Source: Demequina maris
GTDB lineage: Bacteria > Actinomycetota > Actinomycetes > Actinomycetales > Demequinaceae
Direction of reading: 5' to 3'
Assembly (NCBI RefSeq): GCF_000971155.1
Contig: NZ_BBLX01000002.1
Span: 248,001-312,000, forward strand
Length of the DNA stretch: 64,000 bases
Notes under the pieces: model-generated
Seen by the model: the letters and a program-made list of their open reading frames with translations, nothing else
What the model was told of the DNA's origin: nothing
Databases searched by the model: none
In this document: positions 38,511-47,492 of the stretch, in pieces
Layout of the letters: every line of letters begins with the position of its first letter
Numbering within the stretch: position 1 is the first letter of the stretch
Made by a program: the position numbers and the translations under genes

Positions 38511-39796
38511 CCGCGACCGTCGCCGACGCCCCCGCCGCCCCGGTCTCGGGCGCGCCGATCCCGCCCAAGAAGTGGGGCGCCGCGATCGCCCTCGGCGTGA
38601 TCGCGCTGCTGTCGCTGATCTTCTTCGGCTTCGGCACGCCGGCCGGCTCGACCACCAAGTTCGTGATCGCGCGCAAGACGGACTTCATCCAGCTGCCGAG
38701 CCTCACGGTGCCGTCGGAGCTCGCGGCGATCCTGCTGTCGCTCGTCGGCCTCGCCCTCGCGGGCTGGGTCGCCTACCGCGCGAACCAGCGTCGCAAGGTG
38801 GGGATCTGGCTGCCCATCGTCTACGGCATGGCGATCATGGGCGCGCTGCTCACGTGGGCCGGCGCGGGCCGCGAGGCCACCAGCATCCAGCTGACCGGCC
38901 TGCTCACCAGCTCGCTGTTCCTCGCCGTGCCGCTCGTGTTCGGCGCCCTCGCGGGCACCCTGTGCGAGCGCTCCGGCATCATCAACATCGCGATCGAGGG
39001 CCAGCTGCTCGCCGGCGCCTTCCTCGCGGCGCTCGTCGGCTCGATGGCCGGCAACGCGTACGTGGGCCTCATCGCGGCGCCCGTCGCGGGCGCCCTGGTG
39101 GGCCTGCTGCTGGCGATCTTCGCCACCAAGTACTGGGTCAACCAGATCGTGGTCGGCGTGGTGCTCAACATGCTGGTGATCGGCCTCACCGGCTTCTTCT
39201 TCAGCACCCTGATGAGCGACGACCCGTCGCTCAACCAGCCGATCGGCCTCGAGAAGCTGCCGATCCCGCTGCTGTCGAAGATCCCGGTCCTCGGCCCGGT
39301 CCTGTTCAACCAGAACCTGCTGGTCTACATCCTGTACGTCGCCGTCGCGGCGCTGCAGATCATGCTCTTCAAGTCCCGCTGGGGCCTGCGGGTGCGCGCC
39401 GTCGGCGAGCACCCCAAGGCCGCGGACACCGTCGGCATCCAGGTGAACCGCACCCGCATCCGCAACACGGTGCTGGGCGGCGCGGTCGCCGGCCTCGGCG
39501 GCGCGTTCTTCACCGTTGCCTCGGGTCTCGCCTTCGGCAAGGAGATGACAGCCGGCAAGGGCTATATCGCGCTCGCCGCGATGATCCTCGGCCGGTGGAG
39601 CCCGCGCGGCGCGCTCGCCGCGGCGCTGCTCTTCGGATTCGCGGACGCCCTGCGCGTGCAGCTCGGCGCGATCGGCTCGCCGATCCCGTCGCAGTTCCTC
39701 GCGATGACCCCGTACCTCGCGACGATCTTCGCCGTCGCGGGCCTGGTGGGCCACGCCCGTCCGCCGGCCTCCGAGGGCATCCCCTACAAGAAGTAG
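38507..39796 (+). CDS. nupQ: Nucleoside ABC transporter permease 2
   Basis: The 429-residue product is the partner BPD_transp_2 permease. Signatures are LCERSGIINIAIEGQLLAGAF and RAVGEHPKAADTVGIQVNR. ATG 38507 overlaps the preceding stop (ATGA). The pair lines the import channel. Confidence 0.9.
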   Translation: MTATVADAPAAPVSGAPIPPKKWGAAIALGVIALLSLIFFGFGTPAGSTTKFVIARKTDFIQLPSLTVPSELAAILLSLVGLALAGWVAYRANQRRKVGIWLPIVYGMAIMGALLTWAGAGREATSIQLTGLLTSSLFLAVPLVFGALAGTLCERSGIINIAIEGQLLAGAFLAALVGSMAGNAYVGLIAAPVAGALVGLLLAIFATKYWVNQIVVGVVLNMLVIGLTGFFFSTLMSDDPSLNQPIGLEKLPIPLLSKIPVLGPVLFNQNLLVYILYVAVAALQIMLFKSRWGLRVRAVGEHPKAADTVGIQVNRTRIRNTVLGGAVAGLGGAFFTVASGLAFGKEMTAGKGYIALAAMILGRWSPRGALAAALLFGFADALRVQLGAIGSPIPSQFLAMTPYLATIFAVAGLVGHARPPASEGIPYKK

Positions 39797-39800
39797 GACG

Positions 39801-40199
39801 ATGACCGACGTCGACTGGGAGCTCCTCCGGGCCCGTGCCCGCGAGGCGAGCGAGCGGGCCTACGTGCCCTACTCGAAGTACCGCGTGGGCGCCGCCGCGC
39901 TCACCGACACGGGCGAGGTGGTGACCGGCGCCAACGTCGAGAACGCGAGCTACGGGCTCACGCTCTGCGCGGAGTGCGCGCTCGTGTCGAAGCTGCACAC
40001 GGACGCGCTGGGCACGCGTCTCGTCGCGTTCGCGTGCGTCGACGCGGCGGGTGCCCCGCTGCAGCCCTGCGGTCGGTGCCGCCAGCTGCTGTACGAGTTC
40101 GGCGGCCCGGCCCTGCTCATCGACGGGCCCGAGGGCACCCTCACCCTGGACGATCTTCTTCCCTGGGCCTTCGGGCCCCAGCACCTCGAGGAGGGCTGA
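39801..40199 (+). CDS. cdd: Cytidine deaminase
   Basis: The 132-residue product has the zinc and catalytic residues in CAECALVSKL and PCGRCRQLLYEF, and the substrate region NVENASYGLT. It converts cytidine and deoxycytidine to the uridine forms. It starts 4 nt after permease 2 in one operon. Confidence 0.95.
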   Translation: MTDVDWELLRARAREASERAYVPYSKYRVGAAALTDTGEVVTGANVENASYGLTLCAECALVSKLHTDALGTRLVAFACVDAAGAPLQPCGRCRQLLYEFGGPALLIDGPEGTLTLDDLLPWAFGPQHLEEG

Positions 40200-40200
40200 C

Positions 40201-41514
40201 ATGGCCGAGCGCCACGACGCCGTCGACGTCATCCGCGTCAAGCGGGACGGCGGCACCCTGACCGACGACCAGATCGACTGGGTGGTCGACGCGTACACGC
40301 GCGGCGCCGTCGCGGACGAGCAGATGAGCTCGCTCGCGATGGCGATCCTCCAGCGCGGCATGAGCCGCGCCGAGATCTCGCGTTGGACGCAGGCCATGAT
40401 CGAGACCGGCGAGCGGCTCGACTTCTCGTCGCTGTCGCGCCCCACCGCGGACAAGCACTCCACGGGCGGCGTGGGCGACAAGATCACGCTGCCGCTCGCG
40501 CCCCTCGTCGCGGCGTGCGGCGTCGCGGTGCCGCAGCTGTCGGGGCGGGGCCTCGGCCACACCGGCGGCACCCTCGACAAGCTCGAGTCCATCCCCGGCT
40601 GGCGCGCCGCCATGTCGAACGAGGAGATGCTCGCCCAGCTCGAGGACGTGGGCGCGGTCATCTGCGCCGCCGGCTCGGGCCTCGCGCCCGCCGACAAGAA
40701 GCTGTACGCGCTGCGCGACGTCACCGGCACCGTCGAGGCCATCCCGCTCATCGCCTCGTCCATCATGTCCAAGAAGATCGCCGAGGGCACGGGCGTGCTC
40801 GTCCTGGACGTCAAGGTGGGCACCGGCGCGTTCATGAAGGACATCGACCAGGCGCTCGAGCTCGCGCGCACCATGGTCGACCTCGGCACCGACGCGGGCG
40901 TGGTGACGTCCGCGCTGCTCACCGACATGTCGACCCCGCTGGGCCGCGGCATCGGTAACGGCCTCGAGGTCACCGAGTCGGTCGAGGTGCTCGCCGGCGG
41001 CGGCCCCGCCGACGTGGTCGAGCTCACGCTGGCCCTCGCGCGCGAGATGCTCGTGGGCGCGGGCGTGACCGACGTCGACCCGGCGGACGCCCTCAAGGAC
41101 GGCCGCGCGATGGACGCGTGGCGCCGCATGATCGCCGCGCAGGGCGGCGACCCCGACGCCCCGATGCCCGACGCTCCGCACGTCGAGGAGGTGCGCGCCG
41201 ACCGCGACGGCGTCATCACCCGCATGGACGCCCTCGGCGTGGGCGTCGCCGCGTGGCGCCTGGGCGCCGGCCGCGCCCGCAAGGAGGACCCGGTCCAGGC
41301 GTCCGCCGGCGTCTACCTGCACAAGGTGGTCGGCGACGAGGTCAAGGCGGGCGACGTGATCATGACCCTGCACACCGAGACCGAGGACCGCATGCCGCGC
41401 GGGCTCGCCGCGCTGGTCGAGGCCTGCGACGGCGCCGGCACGCTCGACATCACGCCGGGCGGCTCGGTCGAGCGCAGCATCATCCTCGACTCCGTCGGCG
41501 CCCACACCCGCTAG
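40201..41514 (+). CDS. deoA: Thymidine (pyrimidine-nucleoside) phosphorylase
   Basis: The 437-residue product has the family signature SGRGLGHTGGTLDKLESIPG and the phosphate-binding KHSTGGVGDK. It splits thymidine or uridine with phosphate to base and (deoxy)ribose-1-phosphate. It starts one base after the cdd stop. Confidence 0.95.
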   Translation: MAERHDAVDVIRVKRDGGTLTDDQIDWVVDAYTRGAVADEQMSSLAMAILQRGMSRAEISRWTQAMIETGERLDFSSLSRPTADKHSTGGVGDKITLPLAPLVAACGVAVPQLSGRGLGHTGGTLDKLESIPGWRAAMSNEEMLAQLEDVGAVICAAGSGLAPADKKLYALRDVTGTVEAIPLIASSIMSKKIAEGTGVLVLDVKVGTGAFMKDIDQALELARTMVDLGTDAGVVTSALLTDMSTPLGRGIGNGLEVTESVEVLAGGGPADVVELTLALAREMLVGAGVTDVDPADALKDGRAMDAWRRMIAAQGGDPDAPMPDAPHVEEVRADRDGVITRMDALGVGVAAWRLGAGRARKEDPVQASAGVYLHKVVGDEVKAGDVIMTLHTETEDRMPRGLAALVEACDGAGTLDITPGGSVERSIILDSVGAHTR

Positions 41515-42489
41515 ATGTCCTGGACCCTGACCGCCGTGGCCGCCCGCGCGGCCGGACTGCTCGGGCTGTCCGAGCGGCGCCCGCCCGAGGACGCCGCCTC
41601 GCTCGACGGGCTCTTCGAGCGCGCGTTCCAGCGCGCGGTCGACCGCGCCTCCGCGGCCGACGCCAAGGCGCTCGAGGTGTCGCGCGACCAGATGGCGGAC
41701 GATGCGGCGGTGCTCCACCGCGCCGTCGCATCGGGCGCACCCGTCCCCGCCGTCGCGGCCCTCGCGGCCGGCTGGGAGTCGCTGGGGGAGGAGACCCGGC
41801 GCATCGTCTCCCACCCGCAGGGCGAGGGCGCCGGGGCGCTCGAATGGGGCGGCGTGCGCGCCCGCCAGGTCGACCAGACCACCTGCGGCGCCGCGACCAT
41901 GGGCCTCATGCTCATGGTGGGCGACCCGTTCGTCGCCCTGTGGATCGCGACCGGCCGCTCCCTGGCCGGCTACGAGCCGTCCGAGGCGCTGCACGCCGAG
42001 GCCGAGGGATTCGAGACGCTCACCATCGCCGAGCGCTGGCACGCGCTGCAGCGGGTCATCCACGCGCAGACCACCGCGTCCGCGCTGGGACCGGTCGCGT
42101 GGCCGCGCTCGCTCGGCACGCCCCCGTGGAAGGTCGACGACTCGACGCGCTTCGCGGGCCTGCGCTTCCGCGGATCGCTCGTCGACGACTCGTCGCCGGA
42201 CAGCCTCGCGCCGCTGCTCGCGCACGCGCGGCGCGCGCTCGGCGACGGCATCCCCGTCCCGATGTTCACGTCCGGCGACTCGTCGCTGGGCCTCGACTCC
42301 GTGATCCCGCGGCACGTGGTGCTGCTCGTCGCGGACACCGGCGACGGCTTCCTCGTGTACGAGCCCTCCGCCGGCGCGGTGCTGCCGCTCGCGGACACGG
42401 ACCTGCACCCGGACGCGGGCCGGCTCCCCGCGCTGGGGCAGTGGTCGCGCGCCTCGTGGCTCGTGCTCCCGGTGCCGCGCCGCTCGTGA
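41515..42489 (+). CDS. Putative C39-like cysteine peptidase, co-operonic with deoA
   Basis: The 324-residue product starts with no gap after the deoA stop. Gln118 and Cys124 lie in RQVDQTTCGAATMGLML, a pattern like the oxyanion Gln and nucleophile Cys of C39 and papain-like peptidases. His267 in IPRHVVLLVADTGDGFLVYEPSAG is followed by a polar residue (Glu283 or Ser285). There is no signal peptide or ABC domain. Family assignment is tentative; the role in a nucleoside operon is unknown. Two dispersed-10-mer-like words lie in it. Confidence 0.55.
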   Translation: MSWTLTAVAARAAGLLGLSERRPPEDAASLDGLFERAFQRAVDRASAADAKALEVSRDQMADDAAVLHRAVASGAPVPAVAALAAGWESLGEETRRIVSHPQGEGAGALEWGGVRARQVDQTTCGAATMGLMLMVGDPFVALWIATGRSLAGYEPSEALHAEAEGFETLTIAERWHALQRVIHAQTTASALGPVAWPRSLGTPPWKVDDSTRFAGLRFRGSLVDDSSPDSLAPLLAHARRALGDGIPVPMFTSGDSSLGLDSVIPRHVVLLVADTGDGFLVYEPSAGAVLPLADTDLHPDAGRLPALGQWSRASWLVLPVPRRS

Positions 42490-42511
42490 CGCGCGGCCCG
42501 CATCGCGCGGC

Positions 42512-42517
42512 TAGCCT
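42512..42517 (+). promoter_or_regulatory. -10 box of add (leaderless)
   Basis: TAGCCT, 6 nt before ATG 42524. It implies add has its own promoter besides any read-through. Confidence 0.5.
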
Positions 42518-42523
42518 GGCCTC

Positions 42524-43594
42524 ATGACTCTCAGCACCTCGGACATCCTCGCCCTGCCCAAGGTCGTGCTCCACGACCACCTCGACGGCGGGCTCCGCCC
42601 CGCGACCCTCATCGAGCTGGCCGGCGAGATCGGCCACGAGCTGCCCTCGACCGACCCCGACGAGCTCGCCCGGATCTTCGCCGAGAACGCGGACTCGGGC
42701 GACCTCGTGCGCTACCTCGAGGCCTTCGCGCACACCACCGCCGTCATGCAGACCGCGGCCAACCTCACCCGGGTCGCGCGCGAGGCCGTCCTCGACCTCG
42801 CGGCCGACGGCGTCATCTACGCCGAGCTGCGCTACGCGCCCGAGCAGCACGTCTCCGGCGGGCTGACCCTGCAGGAGGTCGTCGAGGCCGTGCAGGCGGG
42901 GATCGAGGAGGGCGTCTCCGCCGCGCTCGAGGCCGGCTACGCGATCCGCGCCGCGGCGATCCTGGACGCCATGCGCCACCTCGACCGCTCCCTCGAGATC
43001 GCGCAGCTCGCGCTCGACAACCGCGGGGCCTGCTGCGTCGGCTTCGACATCGCCGGACCCGAGCTGGGCTTCCCGGCCGCGAACCACAGCGAGGCCTTCC
43101 AGCTGCTGCGCGAGCACCACATGCCCGTCACCATCCACGCCGGCGAGGCCGACGGCGCCGCCTCGGTGGGCGAGGCGATCGGCCTGGGCTCGGCCCGCCG
43201 CATCGGCCACGGCGTGCGCATCCACGAGGACATCGACGGCTTCGGCGGCGAGGAGCTCGTGCTCGGCGTCGTCGCGCAGCACGCGCTCGACATGCAGATC
43301 CCGCTCGAGTGCTGCCCCACGTCGAACGTCCAGACGGCCGCCGCATCGTCCATCGCGGACCACCCGATGCACGAGCTGCGCAACCTGGGCTTCGCCGTCA
43401 CCGTCAACACGGACAACCGGCTCGTGTCGGGCGTGACCATGTCGTCGGAGTTCGCGGCGCTCGCCGAGGTCGGCTGGACCAAGGAGGACCTGTTCGAGGC
43501 CACCCTCGCCGCAGCGTGGGGCGCGTTCCTGCCCTACGACGAGAAGGCGGACCTCGCGGAGCTCGTGATCGAGGGCTACGGCATCGACCTGTAG
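42524..43594 (+). CDS. add: Adenosine deaminase
   Basis: The 356-residue product has metal-binding LPKVVLHDHLDGGLRP, TIHAGEADG (catalytic His/Glu region), RIGHGVRI, and the C-terminal TVNTDNR. It deaminates adenosine and deoxyadenosine to inosine forms, feeding the purine nucleoside phosphorylase at 46597-47394. Confidence 0.95.
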   Translation: MTLSTSDILALPKVVLHDHLDGGLRPATLIELAGEIGHELPSTDPDELARIFAENADSGDLVRYLEAFAHTTAVMQTAANLTRVAREAVLDLAADGVIYAELRYAPEQHVSGGLTLQEVVEAVQAGIEEGVSAALEAGYAIRAAAILDAMRHLDRSLEIAQLALDNRGACCVGFDIAGPELGFPAANHSEAFQLLREHHMPVTIHAGEADGAASVGEAIGLGSARRIGHGVRIHEDIDGFGGEELVLGVVAQHALDMQIPLECCPTSNVQTAAASSIADHPMHELRNLGFAVTVNTDNRLVSGVTMSSEFAALAEVGWTKEDLFEATLAAAWGAFLPYDEKADLAELVIEGYGIDL

Positions 43595-43612
43595 CCGGCG
43601 CGTCCGTGGGCC

Positions 43613-43927
43613 TCAGTGCGCGAGCTTGAGGCCCACGACGCAGCCGACGATGCCGAGGATGAGGACGATGCGCAGCAGGCTCGCGCTCTCGGCGCCCGTG
43701 AACATCGCGTAGCCGACCGTCAGCGCGGCGCCGATGCCGACCCACACCGCGTACGCCGTGCCGACCGGGAGGCCGCGCATGGCGTACGCGAGACCGGCCA
43801 TGCTCGCGGCCAGTGCGACCGCGAACACGGTGGTCGGCAGGGGACGGGTGAAGCCGTCGCTGCGGCCCAGCGCGGTGGCCCAGACGGCCTCGAGGATCCC
43901 GGACAGGATGAGGATGGCCCATGACAT
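43613..43927 (-). CDS. sugE: SugE/Gdx-type SMR guanidinium exporter
   Basis: The 104-residue product has four transmembrane helices. The first carries the SMR glutamate Glu13 in ILEAVWATALGRSDGFTR, the signature of the SugE/Gdx branch. It should exchange guanidinium for protons. A guanidine-III riboswitch directly upstream strongly supports this. It interrupts the nucleoside genes on the opposite strand. Confidence 0.88.
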   Translation of the reverse strand: MSWAILILSGILEAVWATALGRSDGFTRPLPTTVFAVALAASMAGLAYAMRGLPVGTAYAVWVGIGAALTVGYAMFTGAESASLLRIVLILGIVGCVVGLKLAH

Positions 43928-43934
43928 GGCGTGC

Positions 43935-43985
43935 TCCCGTGTGACGTCTTGTCGCGTGGCCGGGTACGTCACCCTCGTCCGGGAG
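43935..43985 (-). promoter_or_regulatory. Guanidine-III (ykkC-III) riboswitch controlling sugE
   Basis: On the minus strand the leader reads CCGGACGAGGGTGACGTACC, then CGGCCACGCGACAAGACGTC and AC. This carries the conserved blocks GGACGAGG, CGTACCCGG and ACAAGACG. GTGACGT (43972-43966) can pair with ACGTCAC (43947-43941), as in the family's pseudoknot. GGGAG (43938-43934) lies right after, 6 nt before the ATG, so ligand binding should control translation. Recognised from memory of the consensus. Confidence 0.8.
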
Positions 43986-44050
43986 CCGCGGAGCGGGCTC
44001 TGGCCCGAGGGTCTCACGTCCCCCGGCGGGTGGCAAACCCGTGCGCGGCC

Positions 44051-44056
44051 TAGGCT
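44051..44056 (+). promoter_or_regulatory. -10 box of deoC (leaderless)
   Basis: TAGGCT, 6 nt before ATG 44063. Confidence 0.55.
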
Positions 44057-44062
44057 GGTCCC

Positions 44063-44734
44063 ATGACTCTCACCCGTGCCGAGCTGGCCCAGTACGTCGA
44101 CCACACCCTCCTCAAGCCCGAGGCGACCCCCGCGGACGTCGAGGCGCTCATCGCGGAGGGCGCCGAGCTCGGCGTGTTCTCCGTGTGCGTCTCGCCGTCG
44201 ATGCTCCCCGTGAGCACCCCCGAGGGCCTCGCCGTCGCCACGGTGTGCGGCTTCCCGTCGGGCAAGCACCAGTCGTCCATCAAGGCCGCCGAGGCCGCGC
44301 TGTCGATCGAGCAGGGCGCCGACGAGGTCGACATGGTGATCGACATCGCCGCCGCGCTCGCGGGCGATTTCGACGCGGTCCAGGCCGATGTCGCCGCGGT
44401 CCGCGCGGCCGTGCCCGCGGGCAAGATCCTCAAGGTGATCATCGAGTCCGCCGCGCTCACCGACGAGGCGATCGTCGGCGCGTGCCGCGCCTCCGAGGCC
44501 GCCGGCGCGGACTTCGTGAAGACCTCCACCGGCTTCCACCCCGCGGGCGGCGCGTCCGTCGAGGCCGTGCGGCTGATGGCGGAGACCGTGGGCGGGCGCC
44601 TGGGCGTCAAGGCCTCGGGCGGCATCCGCACGTGGGACGCCGCAGTCGCGATGATCGAGGCCGGCGCCACGCGCCTGGGCCTCTCCGGCACCGCAGCCGT
44701 CCTTGACGGCGCGGAGGCCACCGGGTCCTACTGA
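44063..44734 (+). CDS. deoC: Deoxyribose-phosphate aldolase
   Basis: The 223-residue product has [11 protein letters not shown], the catalytic Asp region (EVDMVIDI), and the Schiff-base lysine in [10 protein letters not shown]. It splits 2-deoxyribose-5-phosphate to acetaldehyde and glyceraldehyde-3-phosphate, the last step of deoxynucleoside breakdown. It follows a leaderless promoter box. Confidence 0.95.
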   Translation: MTLTRAELAQYVDHTLLKPEATPADVEALIAEGAELGVFSVCVSPSMLPVSTPEGLAVATVCGFPSGKHQSSIKAAEAALSIEQGADEVDMVIDIAAALAGDFDAVQADVAAVRAAVPAGKILKVIIESAALTDEAIVGACRASEAAGADFVKTSTGFHPAGGASVEAVRLMAETVGGRLGVKASGGIRTWDAAVAMIEAGATRLGLSGTAAVLDGAEATGSY

Positions 44735-44758
44735 CCCGCGCCGCAGATCCACCTGTCG

Positions 44759-44797
44759 ACGCCCGCGGTACCGCTCATGGTGCGGAACCGCGGGCGT
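44759..44797. terminator. Terminator hairpin 1 between deoC and the phosphohexomutase gene
   Basis: ACGCCCGCGGT (44759-44769) pairs with ACCGCGGGCGT (44787-44797). It is followed by TTCC. GGTACCGCT in its loop side recurs at 44811, so the two hairpin regions share a short direct repeat. Confidence 0.75.
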
Positions 44798-44837
44798 TCC
44801 GCGTCTCCGGTACCGCTGGTGGTGCGCCGGGGATACG

Positions 44838-44869
44838 CCCGCCCCGCCGGCGGGATCACCGGCGGGGCG
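44838..44869. terminator. Terminator hairpin 2 between deoC and the phosphohexomutase gene
   Basis: CCGCCCCGCCGG (44838-44849) pairs perfectly with CCGGCGGGGCGG (44858-44869), loop 8 nt. Together with hairpin 1 it insulates the two convergent genes. Confidence 0.75.
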
Positions 44870-44890
44870 GAGGGTGCGGGCTGGCAGCCC

Positions 44891-46597
44891 TTAGATCCCC
44901 AGCGCCACCGTCACATCGGCCCTCAGCAGCTCCATCGTGGTCGCCGCGGCCGCCTTGGCCGCCGCCACGTCGTCGCCCTCGACCGGCACGATGACCTCGA
45001 GGTACGCCTTGACCTTCGGCTCGGTGCCGGACGGCCGCACGATCACGCGCGCGCCGGACTCGGCCGCGAGGTGCAGGCCCGTCGTGCCGGGCAGCCCGCG
45101 GAAGCCCTCCGACATGTCGTCGGTCGCCACCACGGGCGAGCCGGCGAGCGTGGCCGGGGGCGCGGACATGAGCCGCGACATCGTGGCCGGGATCTCCGCG
45201 AGGTCCGCGTACCGCGCCGACACCTGGGACGTGAGGTACACGCCGTACGCGCGGGCGAGGTCGTCGATCGCGTCGGCCAGCGTCCGCCCGCCGGCCTTGA
45301 GCTCGGACACGAAGTCCGCCATGAGCAGCGCCGCGGAGACGCCGTCCTTGTCGCGCACCAGGTCGGGCGCGACGCAGTAGCCCAGCGCCTCCTCGTAGCC
45401 GAAGACCATGCGCGGCGTGCGCCCGATCCACTTGAAGCCGGTCAGGGTGTTCGCGTGCCCGAGCCCGTGCGCCTCCGCGATCGCGCCCAGTTGCTGCGAG
45501 GACACGATCGAGTTGGCCAGCACGTGCGCGCCCGCGGGCGTCGACGAGGCGATGCGCTCGCCCAGCAGCGAGCCCACGACGTCGCCGTGGAGCATGGTCC
45601 AGGACCCGTCGATCACGGTGGCGACCGCGCAGCGGTCCGCGTCGGGGTCGTTCGCGATGACCACGTCGGCGCCCACCGAGGTCGCGAGGGCGAGGGCGAG
45701 GTCGATCGCGCCCTTCTCCTCCGGGTTGGGGAAGTCGACGGTGGGGAAGTCCGGGTCGGGCTCGGCCTGCTCCGCGACGGTGTGGACGTCGGTGAAGCCC
45801 GCGGCGCGCAGCACGCGCTCCACGGTCTCTCCGCCCACGCCGTGCAGCGGGGTGAGGACGATGCGCGTGGCGGCCCGGCGCTCGGCCACCGGGGCGACCT
45901 CGCCGCCGAGCTCCGCGACCTGCGCGACGTAGTCGTCGACCACGCCCTCGCCCAGGACGCGCCAGCCCTCGGTCGCGCGCGGCACCGCGGCGACCGCGGG
46001 GACGGCGGCGATGCGGGACGCGATCGCCGCATCGTACGGCGGCACGATCTGCGCGCCCTGACCCTCGTCCGTGACCACGCGTCCACCCAGGTAGACCTTG
46101 TAGCCGTTGTCCTGGGGCGGGTTGTGCGAGGCCGTCACCATGACGCCCGCGTCGGCGTCGAGCAGGCGCGTCGCGAACGCGAGCACCGGGGTGGGCAGGG
46201 TGCGGGGGAGCAGCAGCGCCTCGTGCCCGGCGGCGGTCATCACCGCGGCCGTGTCGAGCGCGAACGCGTGCGAGCCGTGCCGCGCGTCGTAGCCGATCGC
46301 GACGCGCGCCGGGCCCTCGACGCCCAGCTCCGCGAGCGCGTCGGTGAGGTAGCGCGCCAGGCCCGCGGCCGCCCGGATGACCACCGCGCGGTTCATGCGG
46401 TTCGGGCCCGCGCCGATGCGGCCGCGCAGGCCCGCGGTGCCGAACTCGAGGAAGCCCGCGAAGCGGTCCTCCAGGTCGGCGAGCGCGTCGGCGGAGCCGG
46501 CCACGGCGGCCTCGAGCACGCCGGTGAGCTCCTCGCGGGTGACGTCGTCCGGGTCGTCCTCGATCCAGGCCTCGGCCCGGGCCAGCAGCTCCTCCAT
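44891..46597 (-). CDS. Phospho-sugar mutase (phosphomannomutase/phosphoglucomutase family)
   Basis: The 568-residue product is an alpha-D-phosphohexomutase: substrate loop FGTAGLRGRIG, the phosphoserine in VTASHNPPQDNGYK, the metal loop NDPDADRCAV, and C-terminal phosphate loop RPSGTEPK. The length matches PmmB-type enzymes. In this context it may act as phosphopentomutase, linking phosphorylase products to deoC (inference). ATG 46597 overlaps the PNP stop. Confidence 0.88.
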   Translation of the reverse strand: MEELLARAEAWIEDDPDDVTREELTGVLEAAVAGSADALADLEDRFAGFLEFGTAGLRGRIGAGPNRMNRAVVIRAAAGLARYLTDALAELGVEGPARVAIGYDARHGSHAFALDTAAVMTAAGHEALLLPRTLPTPVLAFATRLLDADAGVMVTASHNPPQDNGYKVYLGGRVVTDEGQGAQIVPPYDAAIASRIAAVPAVAAVPRATEGWRVLGEGVVDDYVAQVAELGGEVAPVAERRAATRIVLTPLHGVGGETVERVLRAAGFTDVHTVAEQAEPDPDFPTVDFPNPEEKGAIDLALALATSVGADVVIANDPDADRCAVATVIDGSWTMLHGDVVGSLLGERIASSTPAGAHVLANSIVSSQQLGAIAEAHGLGHANTLTGFKWIGRTPRMVFGYEEALGYCVAPDLVRDKDGVSAALLMADFVSELKAGGRTLADAIDDLARAYGVYLTSQVSARYADLAEIPATMSRLMSAPPATLAGSPVVATDDMSEGFRGLPGTTGLHLAAESGARVIVRPSGTEPKVKAYLEVIVPVEGDDVAAAKAAAATTMELLRADVTVALGI

Positions 46598-47394
46598 CAC
46601 ATCTCCCTCACGATCGCGGCGAGCAGCGCGGAGATGCGGGGCCCCGCCTCGCGGCCCGTGTCGAGCACCTCCTGGTGGTCCAGCGTGTCGCCGCCGATGC
46701 CCGCGGCGAGGTTGGTGACGAGCGACAGGCCCAGGGTCTCCATGCCCGCCTCACGCGCCGCGATGGCCTCGAGCACGGTCGACATACCCACGAGGTTCGC
46801 GCCCAGCGTCGCGGCCATGCGCACCTCGGCGGGCGTCTCGTACTGCGGGCCCGTGAACTGGATGTAGATGCCGTCGACCAGGTCGCCGTCGATGCCGCGC
46901 GCGATGTCGCGCAGCCGCGGCGAGTACACCTGGCTCATGTCGACGAACGTCGCGCCCTCGAGCGGAGTCGCTCCCGTGAAGTTGATGTGGTCCTCCAGGA
47001 GCACCACCGACCCGGGGCCCACCTCGGGGCGGGTCGAGCCGCAGCCGTTGGTGAGCACGAGCTGCGTGCAGCCCGCGGCGGCGGACATGCGGATCGCGTG
47101 CGCGACCTTGGCGGCGTCCCGCACCTGGTAGAAGTGCTGGCGCGCGCCGAGCACCAGCACGCGCTTGCCGTGCGGGGTGACGAGCGAGCGGAACACCGGG
47201 TGGTGGCCCGGCACCACGTGGGCGTCGAAGCCCGGGATGTCGGTCGCGTCGATCCGCGCGACCTCCTCGCCGATGAGGTCGGCCGCGCCGCCCCATCCGG
47301 AGCCCAGGACGAGGGCGATGTCGTGGTGGTCGACGCCGGTCGCGGCGGCGAGGGTGGCCGCGGCCTCCGCGGCGAACTCGGTGGCAGAAGTCAT
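46597..47394 (-). CDS. punA: Purine nucleoside phosphorylase (trimeric type)
   Basis: The 265-residue product carries the phosphate site VLGSGWGG, VPGHHP and ARQHFYQ, base-site Glu in FTGPQYETPAEVRM and Asn in LVTNLAAGIG. It cleaves inosine or guanosine with phosphate. It is translationally coupled to the mutase gene downstream (TGATG). Confidence 0.93.
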   Translation of the reverse strand: MTSATEFAAEAAATLAAATGVDHHDIALVLGSGWGGAADLIGEEVARIDATDIPGFDAHVVPGHHPVFRSLVTPHGKRVLVLGARQHFYQVRDAAKVAHAIRMSAAAGCTQLVLTNGCGSTRPEVGPGSVVLLEDHINFTGATPLEGATFVDMSQVYSPRLRDIARGIDGDLVDGIYIQFTGPQYETPAEVRMAATLGANLVGMSTVLEAIAAREAGMETLGLSLVTNLAAGIGGDTLDHQEVLDTGREAGPRISALLAAIVREM

Positions 47395-47450
47395 GCGTCG
47401 AGCCTAGCCGTCGCGCCCGCCCGGGGCAGGGCGGGAGAGGCGCCCGGGAC

Positions 47451-47487
47451 CGCGGACGATGCGCGGGGACCGGCGCATCGTCCCGCG
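47451..47487. repeat. Inverted pair of the 10-mer between punA and the quinone reductase gene
   Basis: GGACGATGCGC (47454-47464) and GCGCATCGTCC (47473-47483) form an 11-bp perfect stem with an 8-nt loop; outer CGC/GCG extends it across a one-base bulge. It ends 6 nt before the TTGAAT box of the next gene. Confidence 0.8.
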
Positions 47488-47492
47488 TGCGG

